DNA of 64,000 bases from Parvibaculaceae bacterium (GTDB lineage Bacteria; Pseudomonadota; Alphaproteobacteria; Parvibaculales; Parvibaculaceae): positions 2,356,066-2,420,065 of the forward strand of contig JAHBYJ010000001.1 of the NCBI GenBank assembly GCA_019636015.1, given 5' to 3'. Position numbers and translations under genes: made by a program. Of the stretch, positions 36,587-47,605 are shown piece after piece. The notes under the pieces were generated by a model that saw nothing but the letters and a program-made list of their open reading frames with translations, ran no database searches and had not been told where the DNA came from. Position 1 is the first letter of the stretch, and each line of letters opens with the position of its first letter.

Positions 36587-37252
36587 ATGGCCAATACGAA
36601 GCGCGGCATTCGCCCGCGCGATGCGGCAAGCCTCGTGCTAATCGACGACAGCGCAGGCGAACCGCGCATCCTGATGGGGCGGCGCCACTCGCGCATGAAA
36701 TTCATCCCCGATGCCTTCGTCTTTCCGGGCGGCAAGCTCGACCAGGGCGATATCGGCGTGCGGCCGGCTTCGGGCTTTGCTGCTGCAACGGCGGAGGCGG
36801 TGAAGCGTGCTGCCGCCTCGCGCCTGAAGGCGGAGGCGCTGGCCGCCGCCGCCATCCGCGAAACCTTCGAGGAGACGGGCCTCATCGTCGCCGAGCCCGG
36901 CGATGTCGGCGACATCGCGGGCAATGCCTGGGATCCGTTCCGCGAGCGCGGCCTAGCGCCTCGCCTCGACGTGCTCGATTTCGTCGCCCGCGCGATCACG
37001 CCCGCATCGAGCCCGATCCGCTTTCACGCACGCTTCTTTGCCGCGAATGCGCAGGCCGCCAGCGGCGACCTGAAAGGCAGCGGCGAGCTGGAAGACCTCG
37101 GCTGGTACACGGTTTCGGAAGCCCTGAAACTCCCCGTGATCGACGTGACCGAATTCGTGCTCCACGAGATCGCCCGCCGCCACAAGGGCGAGCACCGCGC
37201 CCGCGCGCCGCTCTACAGCTACCGGAACGACAAGCCCGTCGTGCGGGGCTGA
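36587..37252 (+). CDS. NUDIX hydrolase (second of a tandem pair)
   Basis: A 221-residue protein paralogous to the preceding gene: same order AASLVLIDD, FVFPGGKLDQGD and AIRETFEETGLIV with the Nudix box intact, and the same C-terminal YRND segment. GTG at 36578 is an alternative start; the gap to the upstream gene is 13 bp. A tandem duplication with divergence is the simplest history. Confidence 0.88.
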   Translation: MANTKRGIRPRDAASLVLIDDSAGEPRILMGRRHSRMKFIPDAFVFPGGKLDQGDIGVRPASGFAAATAEAVKRAAASRLKAEALAAAAIRETFEETGLIVAEPGDVGDIAGNAWDPFRERGLAPRLDVLDFVARAITPASSPIRFHARFFAANAQAASGDLKGSGELEDLGWYTVSEALKLPVIDVTEFVLHEIARRHKGEHRARAPLYSYRNDKPVVRG

Positions 37253-37273
37253 GGCCTTCTCTCAATCCAGATG

Positions 37274-37396
37274 TGTCATTGCCGGGCTCGACCCGGCAAT
37301 CCAGTAGCCGCGAAGCGGCGTCAATCTTCGCAAACAACTCACCTCGCAGACGTTTCATTCACCGCACTGGATGCCCGGGTCAAGCCCGGGCATGAC
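37274..37396. repeat. Interspersed palindromic repeat, copy 1
   Basis: Composite unit of about 123 bp between the second NUDIX gene and an MFS gene. It holds CCGGGCTCGACCCGG, then GCCGC...GCGGC, and ends in GCCCGGGTCAAGCCCGGGC and CATGAC. The same order occurs at 43797-43915 and 45209-45335, so it is a dispersed mosaic element. Confidence 0.8.
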
Positions 37397-37491
37397 ATTT
37401 TTTGAAGTTTGGTGTGCAGCTCGGGATGTATGGATTCGCCTGCCTTTTCCGGCCCATGACAAACCGTCAAAAACAGGCTATCGCCTGAGGC

Positions 37492-38697
37492 ATGACCGAA
37501 AAGAGCCTCACCATGGTGGCCGATGCGCCGCTCACCGAAAGGGAGCGCAAGCGCAGCCTCGTCGCCGTCATCGCCTGCATTTCCGTGGTCGGCATGGGGC
37601 TTGGCGTCTCGATCCCGCTGCTCGCGCTGATGATGGAGCGGAACGGCGTGCCAGCCTCCATTATCGGCCTCAACACGGCGATGCCGGCGCTCGCCACCTT
37701 CCTGATGACGCCCTTCATTCCGGCGCTGCTGCGGCGCATACCGGCGATCCCCTTCCTTCTCGGCTGCATCGCCATATCCGCCATCGCGATGCCCTCCTAT
37801 TACTACTTTCCGAATGTCTGGCTCTGGTTCTTCATCCGTTTCATGAACGGGCTGGCACTCACCGGGCTCTTCGTCGTTTCGGAGTTCTGGGTGAACATGC
37901 TGGCCGACGACCGGAACCGCGGCCGCCTCATCGGCATCTACGGCACGGTGCTTTCCTGCGGCTTCGCGTCCGGCCCGGTCCTGCTCTTCCTCGTGGGTAC
38001 GCAGGGCATCGCGCCCTTTGCCGTTATCGGCGCCTTGATCCTTTCCGCCGCCGTGCCGCTCGTCCTGTTCGGGCGCGGTCTCGCGCCGCGCATCACCGAG
38101 CGGCCGAGCCATGCCTTCGTGACCTTTCTCGTGGCCGCACCCGCCGCCACGCTGGCGGGCTTCGTCTATGGCGCGACCGAAACCAACATCTTCAACATGC
38201 TGCCCGTCTATGGCGTCCGCATCGGCCTTACCGAACAGGCCGCCGCCTTCGTGCTGTCGCTCTTCGCGGCAGGCAACATCCTGCTGCAGATCCCGATCGG
38301 CATATGGTCGGACCGGACGGACCGCCGCCTCGTCCTGCTCTTCTGCGCGACCATCGGCCTTGCGGGCACGCTGGCGCTGCCCTTCGTCATGCATTCGATC
38401 TGGCTTTTCGCACCGACGCTGTTCTTCTTCGGCGGCGTGGTGGTCGGCATGTACACGGTGGGACTGACGCTGCTCGGCGAACGCTTCAAGGGCGCGAATC
38501 TCGCCGCCGCCAATGCCGCCTTCGTGATGATGTTCTCGCTCGGCGCACTCGTCGGCCCGCCCCTGGCCGGCACCGCCATGGACCTCTGGGACCCGCATGG
38601 CCTGATCGTCGCCATGGCCGCCCTCTGCGCCCTCTATGTCGCGGTCGCCGGCTGGCGCTTTTTCACCGCGCCACGCACCGACACCCACCGCGATTGA
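37492..38697 (+). CDS. MFS transporter
   Basis: A 401-residue protein with about 12 hydrophobic segments. ALATFLMTPFIPALLRRI near TM2-3 and FFIRFMNGLALTGLFVVSEFW in the first half, and GIWSDRTDRR after TM8, are typical of the family. A short charged N-terminus precedes TM1. Substrate cannot be predicted. A second MFS gene follows 177 bp later on the same strand. Confidence 0.9.
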   Translation: MTEKSLTMVADAPLTERERKRSLVAVIACISVVGMGLGVSIPLLALMMERNGVPASIIGLNTAMPALATFLMTPFIPALLRRIPAIPFLLGCIAISAIAMPSYYYFPNVWLWFFIRFMNGLALTGLFVVSEFWVNMLADDRNRGRLIGIYGTVLSCGFASGPVLLFLVGTQGIAPFAVIGALILSAAVPLVLFGRGLAPRITERPSHAFVTFLVAAPAATLAGFVYGATETNIFNMLPVYGVRIGLTEQAAAFVLSLFAAGNILLQIPIGIWSDRTDRRLVLLFCATIGLAGTLALPFVMHSIWLFAPTLFFFGGVVVGMYTVGLTLLGERFKGANLAAANAAFVMMFSLGALVGPPLAGTAMDLWDPHGLIVAMAALCALYVAVAGWRFFTAPRTDTHRD

Positions 38698-38874
38698 ACG
38701 GCACCCGGGAACCGGCTAGATTTGGGTCCTCTCCAGCGGAGGATTTCGCGCGATGCCCGGATTGATCGACTGAATTGAGGCCCGTCCGGCCTTGTCGGAA
38801 AAGCGTGCTGCCCCGAAAGGGTATGGCCGCAGGACAGTCGATTGTTCCGATCCATCCTTCGCGGGGCTCACCCG

Positions 38875-40035
38875 ATGGCGTATTTCCGCAATCGCACCGT
38901 CAACCTGCTCAATCTTCACTACTGGATTCATGCCGTCGCCGTGACCGGCGGCAGCGCCTTCTTCGTCACCTATCTCCTGAAATCGGGCGTGCCCGCCCCG
39001 ACGGCGCTTTCTTCCTTCGCGCTCATTCTGCTCGGGCGCTTTCTCATCCGCCCGCTGATCGTTCCGCTCACCGTGCGCTGGGGCATGCGCACCATGGTCA
39101 TCGCCGGCACGCTCCTGACCGCCCTGCAGTTTCCGCTGCTCGCCGAGGTCGAGGGCGTCGGTTACATGCTCGCGATCCTCATCGTCGTTTCGTCCGTCGG
39201 CGACACGGTCTACTGGTCGACCTATCACGCCTATTTCGCGACGCTCGGCGACGACGAACATCGCGGGCATCAGATCGGCGTCCGCGAGGCGGTCACCGCC
39301 ATTGTCGGCGTCGTGAGCCCGCTCATGACCGGCCTTCTTCTTGTCACCTACGGACCCCGCGCCGCCTTCAGCCTTGCGACCTTCTTCTGCATCGCTTCCG
39401 CCTTGCCGCTTCTGCGCACGCCGGAGGTCCACGTCGCGCGCAACGTCCCCAGCGCCTTCAGGGCGTCGATACCCGGCATGCTGCTGTTCCTAGCCGATGG
39501 CTGGATCATGTCGGGTTACGTCTTCGTCTGGCAGATCGCGCTCTTCACATCGCTCAACGAAGACTTCCTCGCCTATGGCGGGGCGCTGGCGCTCGCCGCC
39601 GTCATCGGCGGCATCGGCAGCCTGACCCTCGGCCGCCATATCGATGCAGGCCATGGCAGCCGCGCCGTCGTCTATGCCTTCGCCACCTTCGCCCTCATCA
39701 TCGTCCTGCGCGCCGTCGCCACCGGCAATGCGACAGTGGCCGTCCTGGCGAATGCGCTGGGCGCGCTGGGCGCCTGCCTCTATGTCCCGACGCTCATGAC
39801 CGCCGTCTACACGCAGGCGAAGCGCGCGCCCTGCACCTTGCGATTCCACGTCGCAACCGAGGGCGGCTGGGACATTGGCGGCGCAAGCGGCCTTTTCTGC
39901 GCCGCCCTTGCCATTCACCTTGGCCTGCCGATCTGGACGGGCATTCTCATGTCGCTTTTCGGGGTGGGGGCCATGGTCCTCCTCCTGCAGCGCTATTACG
40001 CGCCCCGCCCGGGCTTGACTTACCCGTCGCCGTGA
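38875..40035 (+). CDS. MFS transporter
   Basis: A 386-residue membrane protein with a similar topology. The motif GMRTMVIAG after TM2, and the region GDTVYWSTYHAYFATLGDDEHRGHQIG are unusual, but the two-fold arrangement of hydrophobic segments is that of a distant MFS member. ATG at 38875 is taken; the frame extends to a TTG at 38842. It may be functionally unrelated to the MFS gene upstream. Function unknown. Confidence 0.85.
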   Translation: MAYFRNRTVNLLNLHYWIHAVAVTGGSAFFVTYLLKSGVPAPTALSSFALILLGRFLIRPLIVPLTVRWGMRTMVIAGTLLTALQFPLLAEVEGVGYMLAILIVVSSVGDTVYWSTYHAYFATLGDDEHRGHQIGVREAVTAIVGVVSPLMTGLLLVTYGPRAAFSLATFFCIASALPLLRTPEVHVARNVPSAFRASIPGMLLFLADGWIMSGYVFVWQIALFTSLNEDFLAYGGALALAAVIGGIGSLTLGRHIDAGHGSRAVVYAFATFALIIVLRAVATGNATVAVLANALGALGACLYVPTLMTAVYTQAKRAPCTLRFHVATEGGWDIGGASGLFCAALAIHLGLPIWTGILMSLFGVGAMVLLLQRYYAPRPGLTYPSP

Positions 40036-40127
40036 GTACTCTCCGCACCAAATCGCACGGGATTCCCGTGGGAATCCGAATTTGCGAGCCCTGCCAAGGA
40101 CTTGCCTGAACTCAAGGATTTCGCGAC

Positions 40128-40295
40128 ATGGCGAAGCCAGCTTCCATCAAGATCAAGCTCGAAAGCACGGCGGGCACGGGCTACTTCTACGTGACCAAGA
40201 AGAACAGCCGCACCATGACCGAAAAGATGGTCATCAAGAAGTACGACCCCATTGCGCGCAAGCATGTCGAGTTCAAGGAAACCAAGATCAAGTAA
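40128..40295 (+). CDS. rpmG: 50S ribosomal protein L33
   Basis: A 55-residue protein. [34 protein letters not shown] and [18 protein letters not shown] are the L33 pattern without the four-Cys zinc motif seen in some paralogues. AAGGA precedes ATG 40128. A terminator follows 38 bp after the stop. Confidence 0.96.
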   Translation: MAKPASIKIKLESTAGTGYFYVTKKNSRTMTEKMVIKKYDPIARKHVEFKETKIK

Positions 40296-40332
40296 TCTGG
40301 CGGCGCCTCGCGCTGCACTTTCCTGAAACGAA

Positions 40333-40362
40333 AAAGAGCCGGTCCCGATGGACCGGCTCTTT
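40333..40362 (+). terminator. Rho-independent terminator of rpmG
   Basis: AAAGAGCCGGTCC (40333-40345) pairs with GGACCGGCTCTTT (40350-40362) over a CGAT loop; a T-rich stretch follows on the plus strand. Confidence 0.9.
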
Positions 40363-40735
40363 CCGTTTAAAGGTGGCCGGCCGGGAAATTGCGGCATATC
40401 AGAGGAGGCCACTCCAAAACCGCGCCCCGGCCGGCCGTGCCTCGCGGACCCAGGAGATGCGGCGGACCTGAGCGCCCCACGAGGACACGTATCGCTGCCC
40501 GATACGGTTCCGGCCTCACCCCCCAGCAAGAAGCGGAACCGACATTGGCAGCGAAACCATGTAGCGCATTAAACTTATCACGCCCTTCTGTCCCAATAAA
40601 GGACTGCGAAAGAGATTCATCGCAGAAATACGCCCCTCGACTGCGTTAACCATGAATATTCAAGGTTAACGGCCTACAGGTGGCACGAATGCTGGCCCGG
40701 CGAAATATCTGGATTGAGAAAAGACGGAGAAAGAC
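40363..40735. other. Non-coding stretch between convergent rpmG and pleD
   Basis: About 370 bases with no supported ORF. It contains an 11-bp inverted repeat, GGCCGGCCGGG (40375-40385) with CCCGGCCGGCC (40426-40436), a smaller repeat near 40491-40512 and the 28-bp near-perfect palindrome described separately. As both flanking genes end here, no coding promoter is needed, so an sRNA gene is possible but not shown. Confidence 0.5.
40644..40671. promoter_or_regulatory. 28-bp palindrome with a CtrA-type half site
   Basis: CGTTAACC (40644-40651) and GGTTAACG (40664-40671) flank a central TGAATATTCA palindrome, with one A/A mismatch on each side. The left arm runs into TTAACCAT, which matches the alphaproteobacterial CtrA half site. 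It sits in a convergent gap, without an obvious gene start. Confidence 0.4.
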
Positions 40736-42109
<1,374 letters not shown>

Positions 42110-42139
42110 TCTGCCCTCTCTCGAACCTTCGGGGGGCGA

Positions 42140-42505
42140 CTAGCGGAGGAAACGCTGAACCGTTTCCAGAAACTGGGTCACGGAGATCGGCTTCGAGATA
42201 TAGGCCTCGCAGCCGCCTTCGCGGATCTTCTCCTCATCGCCCTTCATGGCAAAGGCCGTAACGGCAACCACCGGGATCGCCCGGAGGTTATCGTCTTCCT
42301 TGATCCATTTCGTGACTTCGAGACCGGAGACCTCGGGAAGCTGAATGTCCATGAGAATCAGGTCGGGGCGGTTCGTACGCGCAATCTCGAGCGCCTCGAT
42401 ACCGTCGCGCGTCTGCAGCGTCTCGTAGCCATGCGCGTCCAGAAGATCGTGGAAGAGCTTCATGTTGAGCTCATTGTCCTCAACGATCAGGACCTTCTTC
42501 GACAT
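42140..42505 (-). CDS. divK: Single-domain response regulator DivK
   Basis: A 121-residue receiver: [24 protein letters not shown], acceptor Asp53 in [15 protein letters not shown], Thr/Ala in [11 protein letters not shown] and Lys in YISKPISV. It signals cell-cycle fate with PleC/DivJ and DivL in alphaproteobacteria. ATG at 42505 gives the family length; ATG at 42514 is an alternative start. It is cotranscribed with pleD, 30 bp between them. TTAACC at 42613-42618 is the only visible CtrA-like half site upstream. Confidence 0.95.
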   Translation of the reverse strand: MSKKVLIVEDNELNMKLFHDLLDAHGYETLQTRDGIEALEIARTNRPDLILMDIQLPEVSGLEVTKWIKEDDNLRAIPVVAVTAFAMKGDEEKIREGGCEAYISKPISVTQFLETVQRFLR

Positions 42506-42768
42506 TGCGTCCATTGCTCCAGAACTCCACCTGTGCCGGGCATGCCCGTCGCTGTAACCTGCTGTCCGGTCAGCGGGGCGATTCCCTATGGGGTGATATG
42601 ACCCCAATATCCTTAACCAACCCTTTACCGCCGCCGCCGGGTGTCCCGGATTTCCGGGGTTTTTGATTAAAACCCGCCTATGATTAAGTTTGCGTGTGCG
42701 CCTGCCCCCTCCGGATGGCAAAAACGGCCAAAACCGGCGGAAGAAGGCGGGAAATATGGGAATTTTCG

Positions 42769-43047
42769 ATGACAAGTGACGAGGCCGAGCTTCTGGCCAT
42801 CAGGGCGCTTGGCCATATCGCGGCCGACGAAGACCTGCTGGGCGATTTCATGGCCCTTTCCGGCCTCTCGCCCGAGGAGTTGCGGGCAAGGGCGGCCGAG
42901 CCCGAAATGCTTGGCGGCATTCTCGACTTCCTGCTGGCGGACGAAACCCGCCTCCTCGCCTTTTGCGAGGCGGAGGAGCTGCGTCCCGAACTCCCCGCCC
43001 GCGCCCGCCTGGCGCTGCCGGGCGGCGAGAGGGTGGACTGGCCATGA
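42769..43047 (+). CDS. DUF3572-family protein
   Basis: A 92-residue protein with the DUF3572 pattern: [33 protein letters not shown], and [21 protein letters not shown]. The family is confined to alphaproteobacteria and has unknown function. It lies next to divK in many genomes. GGGAA lies before ATG 42769. The stop overlaps the start of the downstream HAD gene by 4 bp. Confidence 0.87.
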   Translation: MTSDEAELLAIRALGHIAADEDLLGDFMALSGLSPEELRARAAEPEMLGGILDFLLADETRLLAFCEAEELRPELPARARLALPGGERVDWP

Positions 43048-43787
43048 CCTCGCATCCCGAAAACGACCCCGGATCGACCGCGGGAGAGGTGGCCGGCACC
43101 CGCCCGCCCGAACGCGACCCGCTGGCGATCGACGAAGCTGTGATCCCGCAGATCGACGCGCTGACGCTGGAGCGCGGCCGGCCGCTCATCGTCTCGGATG
43201 CGGACGAGGTGCTGCTGCAGTTCATGGTGGGTCTCGAGCGCTACCTCGAAACGCAGGGCCTCTGGATCGACCTGCGGAGCTTTGCCCTCAGCGGCAACAT
43301 CAAGCGCAAGGGCACGAACGAGCCTGTGCCGCCCGCCGAAATGCCGGCGCTTCTCGATGCCTTCTTCGCAGCCTCGGCCCATGACCTCGAAGTGGTACCG
43401 GGCGCGGCGGCGGCGCTCGCCGAGCTATCGGAGCGCGCGCAGGTGGTGATCCTCACCAATGTGCCGCTGGAGGCGAAGGCGCGGCGCGAGGCCTGCCTCG
43501 CCGCGCAAGGCATTCCCTTCCCTGTGGTCGCGAACAAGGGACTGAAGGGCGGCGCCGTCCGCCGCCTCGCTGCGCGCGTGGAAGCGCCAGTGATCTTTCT
43601 CGACGACATACCGCACAATCTCTCATCGGTGGCAAAAGCCCACGCCCCCACGCGCCTCATCCACTTCATCGCCGACCCGCGGCTTGCGAAGCTGCTGGGG
43701 CCCGCAAAGGACAGCCACTTCCACACCACGCTCTGGCCGGAAGCGCATGGCTTCATCGACGAGACGCTGAAGGCGGAGGGGTTTTAA
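43044..43787 (+). CDS. HAD-like hydrolase
   Basis: A 247-residue protein. The first HAD motif reads LIVSDADEVLLQF, with D-x-D but Glu-Val after it instead of the usual Thr or Val-Leu-turn; VVILTNVP is motif II, and VIFLDDIPHN is motif IV. It belongs to a group of uncharacterised alphaproteobacterial HAD proteins. ATGA overlaps the end of DUF3572, a sign of translational coupling. Confidence 0.83.
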   Translation: MTSHPENDPGSTAGEVAGTRPPERDPLAIDEAVIPQIDALTLERGRPLIVSDADEVLLQFMVGLERYLETQGLWIDLRSFALSGNIKRKGTNEPVPPAEMPALLDAFFAASAHDLEVVPGAAAALAELSERAQVVILTNVPLEAKARREACLAAQGIPFPVVANKGLKGGAVRRLAARVEAPVIFLDDIPHNLSSVAKAHAPTRLIHFIADPRLAKLLGPAKDSHFHTTLWPEAHGFIDETLKAEGF

Positions 43788-43796
43788 AAAGTGCAT

Positions 43797-43915
43797 GTCA
43801 CCCCCGGGCTTGACCCGGGGGTCCAGAAGCCGCCGCCAGGCGGCGTCCAACTTCACAGAACTCCAATCAGGCCATGCGAACCACCCTGGATGCCCGGGTC
43901 AAGCCCGGGCATGAC
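43797..43915. repeat. Interspersed palindromic repeat, copy 2
   Basis: CCCCGGGCTTGACCCGGGG, GCCGCC...GGCGGC and GCCCGGGTCAAGCCCGGGC in the same order as the other copies, between the HAD gene and the capA-like gene. It is followed by an extra palindrome at 43939-43958. Confidence 0.8.
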
Positions 43916-43938
43916 GTATTGATTGAATGAAGATATGG

Positions 43939-43958
43939 ATCCCGGCCTTCGCCGGGAT
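43939..43958. repeat. Short palindromic repeat
   Basis: ATCCCGGCCTTCGCCGGGAT, arms of 8 bp with a TT-rich loop. This short form is common in intergenic DNA of alphaproteobacteria and lies directly beside copy 2 of the longer repeat. Confidence 0.6.
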
Positions 43959-43984
43959 GACATTTTGGATCAATAGAGAAGCCA

Positions 43985-45172
43985 TCAAAAATCCCCCCGC
44001 CTGACATCCTTCCCGCAAGCCGCCGCAATCTCCGCCTCGCGCGGTGAGGTTTCCGGCGCCTGCCAGCCCGCGCAGCGCGCATCCGTCGCGCCCGCTGCGC
44101 ACCAGAGGCCCGAACCATCCGCCTGCGGCGCAAATCGCAAGCCGCCCTCGCCGAGCCGCGATCCGAGATAGTTCATCACCTCGACGCGGAGCCTCCCCGC
44201 CTCCCCCGTCATTGGCTCCGGCGCGATATGCATTTTCGTGATCGGCACCACTTCCACCGTCTCGACCGCATAGCCGCCACGCGCGCGCGTGAGCCCCGCC
44301 TTCACGACAAGCCCGTAGTCGCGGCAGATATCGAAGCGGCGCATGTCCTGCGTGCCGAGATGAAGAAAATTGCCAAGCCCATAGGCGATCAGCTTGCCGC
44401 CTGAAAGCTCGATCCCCCGCGCTACATGGTGATGATGCCCGGCGATGATGGTGAGGCCAGCGCTCTCTGCCTCGCGGAAGCGCATCTGCGTTGCTTTCTC
44501 CGTCAGCGGCGCGAACTCCGGCCCGTAGTGAACCGAGAGGATACGAATATCGGCAGGCTCGCCCGCAAGCCGCGCGGCGACGGCGGCGAAATCACGGTCC
44601 TCGAGCAGCATGCCGGCCTCGCCGTTGCGCGCAGGCAGCCCGCCGCCCGCATTGCCGACCGCCGAAACGACAACCTTCGCGCCGCGCGCGACGAAGACAT
44701 GCGGCTGCATGGCCTCTTCCCGCGTTCGCCCGAGACCGGGAAAGGCACGAAGCCCGGCCATTCCCTCCATATGGCGTAGCGTCTCGCCGGCGCCCGCACC
44801 GCCGAGATCCATCGCGTGGTTGTTGGCAAGAGGCAGCACATCGATGCCGTGGCGGACAAGCGCGCGAACATGGGCCGGATGCGTGCGGAAGACGAACATC
44901 TTGTCTCGCAAGGGGATGTCGTTCCGATCCGTCACCACGGTTTCGAGATTGGCAAGCACGACATCGCCCCGGACGACAGGCGCGATCTTCGCCATGGCGT
45001 CCTCGACGGTGACCAGCTCGCCCCGCTTGAATCCGCCCGCCTCCGACACACGTGCACCAGGCCCGTTGAACCCCGTATCGCCCATGAGCACGACACTGAG
45101 CCGCTGCTGCGCCTGGGCGGGCAAGGCGGCAAGGACGATCAGGGCCGGCAGGAGGATTGATCTGATGCGCAT
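43985..45172 (-). CDS. CapA-family (PGA_cap) metallophosphatase-fold exported protein
   Basis: A 395-residue protein with a signal peptide (IRSILLPALIVLAALPAQAQ). The first motif LMGDTGFNG (about residue 31), ANLETVVTDR, ANNHAMDLG (about residue 117) and AGHHHHVARGIELSGGKLIAYGLGNFL are the CapA metal-binding blocks. Family members cut or link poly-gamma-glutamate or act on cell-surface polymers. Two pieces of repeat DNA flank the gene. The C-terminus has an odd Cys-rich part (CAAGATDARCAG), possibly disulfide-bonded. Confidence 0.9.
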   Translation of the reverse strand: MRIRSILLPALIVLAALPAQAQQRLSVVLMGDTGFNGPGARVSEAGGFKRGELVTVEDAMAKIAPVVRGDVVLANLETVVTDRNDIPLRDKMFVFRTHPAHVRALVRHGIDVLPLANNHAMDLGGAGAGETLRHMEGMAGLRAFPGLGRTREEAMQPHVFVARGAKVVVSAVGNAGGGLPARNGEAGMLLEDRDFAAVAARLAGEPADIRILSVHYGPEFAPLTEKATQMRFREAESAGLTIIAGHHHHVARGIELSGGKLIAYGLGNFLHLGTQDMRRFDICRDYGLVVKAGLTRARGGYAVETVEVVPITKMHIAPEPMTGEAGRLRVEVMNYLGSRLGEGGLRFAPQADGSGLWCAAGATDARCAGWQAPETSPREAEIAAACGKDVRRGDF

Positions 45173-45208
45173 GCATATCCGCCAAATTTTTCAGACTTAA
45201 AATACCAC

Positions 45209-45335
45209 GTCATTGCCGGGCTTGACCCGGCAATCCAGTAGCCGCCGCAGGCGGCGTCATCCTTCACAAAGACTTCATCCAATCCATCGTTTCAAATTCC
45301 GGGGCCTGGATGCCCGGGTCAAGCCCGGGCATGAC
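45209..45335. repeat. Interspersed palindromic repeat, copy 3
   Basis: TTGCCGGGCTTGACCCGGCA, GCCGCC...GGCGGC and GCCCGGGTCAAGCCCGGGC then CATGAC, as in the other two copies. It lies between the capA-like gene and the ROK gene, directly upstream of the latter's promoter region. Confidence 0.8.
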
Positions 45336-45415
45336 GAGTTTGGTTTTGCGGGTGAAATCCCGAACGGCCTCACCTTCCCCGCCATGCTATCCTGCGCGAA
45401 AAAGGAATCTCCCTC

Positions 45416-46321
45416 ATGCGGATCGGCATAGACCTCGGCGGCACGAAAATCGAAGGCATCGCGCTGGGCGCGGGCGGCGCGGAGCGGGCGCGCAAGCGCA
45501 TCCCCGCGCCGCAAGGGAGCTATGAAGCGACCGTCGCCGCGATACGCGATCTCGTCGCCGCCCTCGAAGCCGAAACCGGCGAGACGGGCCGCATCGGCAT
45601 CGGCATGCCGGGCGCGATCTCGCCCGCCACCGGCCTTGTGAAGAATGCGAACAGCACATGGCTGATCGGCCATCCCTTCGGACGCGACCTCGAAGCAGCG
45701 CTTGGCCGCCCCGTCCGCCTCGCAAACGACGCCGACTGCTTCGCCCTGTCGGAAGCAAGCGACGGCGCGGGCGGAGGCGCGGCGTCCGTTTTCGGCGTCA
45801 TCCTTGGCACCGGCGTCGGCGGCGGCATCGCGATTGGCGGCAGGCTGCTCTCCGGCCCCAATGCGATTGCCGGCGAATGGGGCCACAACTCGCTCCCCTT
45901 CGTCTTGCCGGACGAAATGCCCGGCCGCGACTGCTATTGCGGCAAGAAGGGCTGCATCGAAACATGGCTCTCCGGCCCCGGCTTCGCCGCCGACTACCTG
46001 ATCGAGAACCGCGAAGCGCTTTCACCAGAAGGCATCGTCGCGGCCGCCGCCTCCGGCAATCGACCGGCGAAGATCGCGCTGCGCCGCTATGCCGACCGTC
46101 TCGCCCGCGCGCTCGCCCATGTCATCAATATTCTCGACCCGCATGTGATCGTGCTGGGCGGCGGCATGTCAAATGTCGATGCGCTTTACGACGAGGTACC
46201 GTCCCGCTGGGGCGCTTACGTCTTCTCCGACACGGTGGCGACGCGCCTTGCCCGCCACAAGCACGGCGACTCGAGCGGCGTCCGCGGCGCAGCCTGGCTC
46301 TGGCCGGAAGGAGAGCCATGA
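45416..46321 (+). CDS. ROK-family sugar kinase
   Basis: A 301-residue kinase. [15 protein letters not shown] is the ATP motif; [15 protein letters not shown] (about residue 123) and [10 protein letters not shown] then the zinc cluster [12 protein letters not shown] (about residue 180) are the ROK blocks. Fructokinase or N-acetyl-hexosamine kinase is likely; the substrate is not readable. Its stop overlaps the dinB start by 4 bp. Confidence 0.92.
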   Translation: MRIGIDLGGTKIEGIALGAGGAERARKRIPAPQGSYEATVAAIRDLVAALEAETGETGRIGIGMPGAISPATGLVKNANSTWLIGHPFGRDLEAALGRPVRLANDADCFALSEASDGAGGGAASVFGVILGTGVGGGIAIGGRLLSGPNAIAGEWGHNSLPFVLPDEMPGRDCYCGKKGCIETWLSGPGFAADYLIENREALSPEGIVAAAASGNRPAKIALRRYADRLARALAHVINILDPHVIVLGGGMSNVDALYDEVPSRWGAYVFSDTVATRLARHKHGDSSGVRGAAWLWPEGEP

Positions 46322-47595
46322 GCGAAGCGCAGGGCCTCTGCCGCGACTGCTTTGCACCCGTGCCGGAAGGCGCGGAGCGTTGCCCTGCCTGCAAGCGGCC
46401 GCGGCTGGTGTTTCACCCGGAGCTGCACAATCTCACAATCGCTCACCTCGATTGCGATGCCTTTTATGCGGCCGTCGAGAAGCGCGACAATCCGGAACTC
46501 CGCGACAAGCCGCTCATCATCGGCGGTGGCCAGCGTGGCGTCGTCTCCACCTGCTGCTACATCGCGCGCATCAGGGGCGTACGCTCCGCCATGCCCATGT
46601 TCAAGGCGCTGGCCGCCTGCCCCGAGGCCGTGGTGTTGAAGCCGGACATGACGAAATATGCGCGGGTCGGCCGCGAGGTCCGCGCGCTGATGCGCGACAT
46701 GACACCGCTTGTCGAACCCGTCTCGATCGACGAGGCGTTTCTCGACCTCACCGGTACGGAGCGCCTGCATCATGCAAGCGCGGCGGTGAGCATGGCGCGG
46801 CTCGCAAAGCGCATCGAGGATGAAATCGGCATCACGATCTCGGTCGGCCTCAGCCATAACAAGTTCCTCGCAAAGATCGCCTCCGATCTCGACAAGCCGC
46901 GCGGCTTCGCGGTGATCGGTCGCGCGGAAACGCTGTCCTTCCTCGCCGCAAAGCCCGTCTCGCTCATCTGGGGTGTGGGCAAGGCGCTGGAAGCAAAGCT
47001 CGCCCGCGACGGCATCACCCGCATCGCGCAGCTGCAGAAGATGGAAGAAAACGACCTCATGGCGCGCTACGGCTCCATGGGCCGCCGCCTCTGGCGCTTG
47101 TCGCGCGGCGAAGACTTCCGCCATGTCGAGCCCGGCCATGAGGCAAAAAGCATTTCCGCGGAAACGACCTTCATGCGCGACATTTCGGACGCCGCCGAGC
47201 TCGACCGTATCCTCTGGCCGCTTTGCGAGAAGGTGTCGCGCCGCGCCAAAGCGGCGGGACTGTCGGGCTCGACCGTGGTGCTGAAACTCAAGACCGCGGA
47301 CTTCAAGACGCGAACGCGAAACCAGACGCTGCATGATCCGACGCAGCTTGCCGAAGTGATCTACCGCATCGCATCGCCCATGCTCGCGCGCGAGGCGGCA
47401 GGCACGAAATTCCGCCTGCTCGGCGTCGGCATTTCAGGCCTTGCCGATGGCGACATAGCCGACCCACCCGACATGCTCGACCCCGACGCCGCGCGCCGCG
47501 CCGCCGCCGAACGGGCCATGGACCGGCTGCGCGCGAAATTCGGAGACAAGTCGATCGGCAAGGGCCGTGGCCTCGGCCGGCAGAAGCGGGACTAG
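46318..47595 (+). CDS. dinB: DNA polymerase IV with N-terminal zinc ribbon
   Basis: A 425-residue Y-family polymerase. Residues 1-30 contain CRDC and CPAC, a zinc-ribbon not present in E. coli DinB. The palm carries [14 protein letters not shown] (about residue 41) and [13 protein letters not shown] (about residue 139); helix-hairpin-helix and little-finger domains follow. It performs error-prone translesion synthesis. GGAAGGAG precedes the ATG. No LexA-type box is visible, and the start overlaps the ROK stop, so SOS control may be absent or depend on an upstream promoter. Confidence 0.95.
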   Translation: MSEAQGLCRDCFAPVPEGAERCPACKRPRLVFHPELHNLTIAHLDCDAFYAAVEKRDNPELRDKPLIIGGGQRGVVSTCCYIARIRGVRSAMPMFKALAACPEAVVLKPDMTKYARVGREVRALMRDMTPLVEPVSIDEAFLDLTGTERLHHASAAVSMARLAKRIEDEIGITISVGLSHNKFLAKIASDLDKPRGFAVIGRAETLSFLAAKPVSLIWGVGKALEAKLARDGITRIAQLQKMEENDLMARYGSMGRRLWRLSRGEDFRHVEPGHEAKSISAETTFMRDISDAAELDRILWPLCEKVSRRAKAAGLSGSTVVLKLKTADFKTRTRNQTLHDPTQLAEVIYRIASPMLAREAAGTKFRLLGVGISGLADGDIADPPDMLDPDAARRAAAERAMDRLRAKFGDKSIGKGRGLGRQKRD

Positions 47596-47605
47596 AACGG
47601 AAAGC

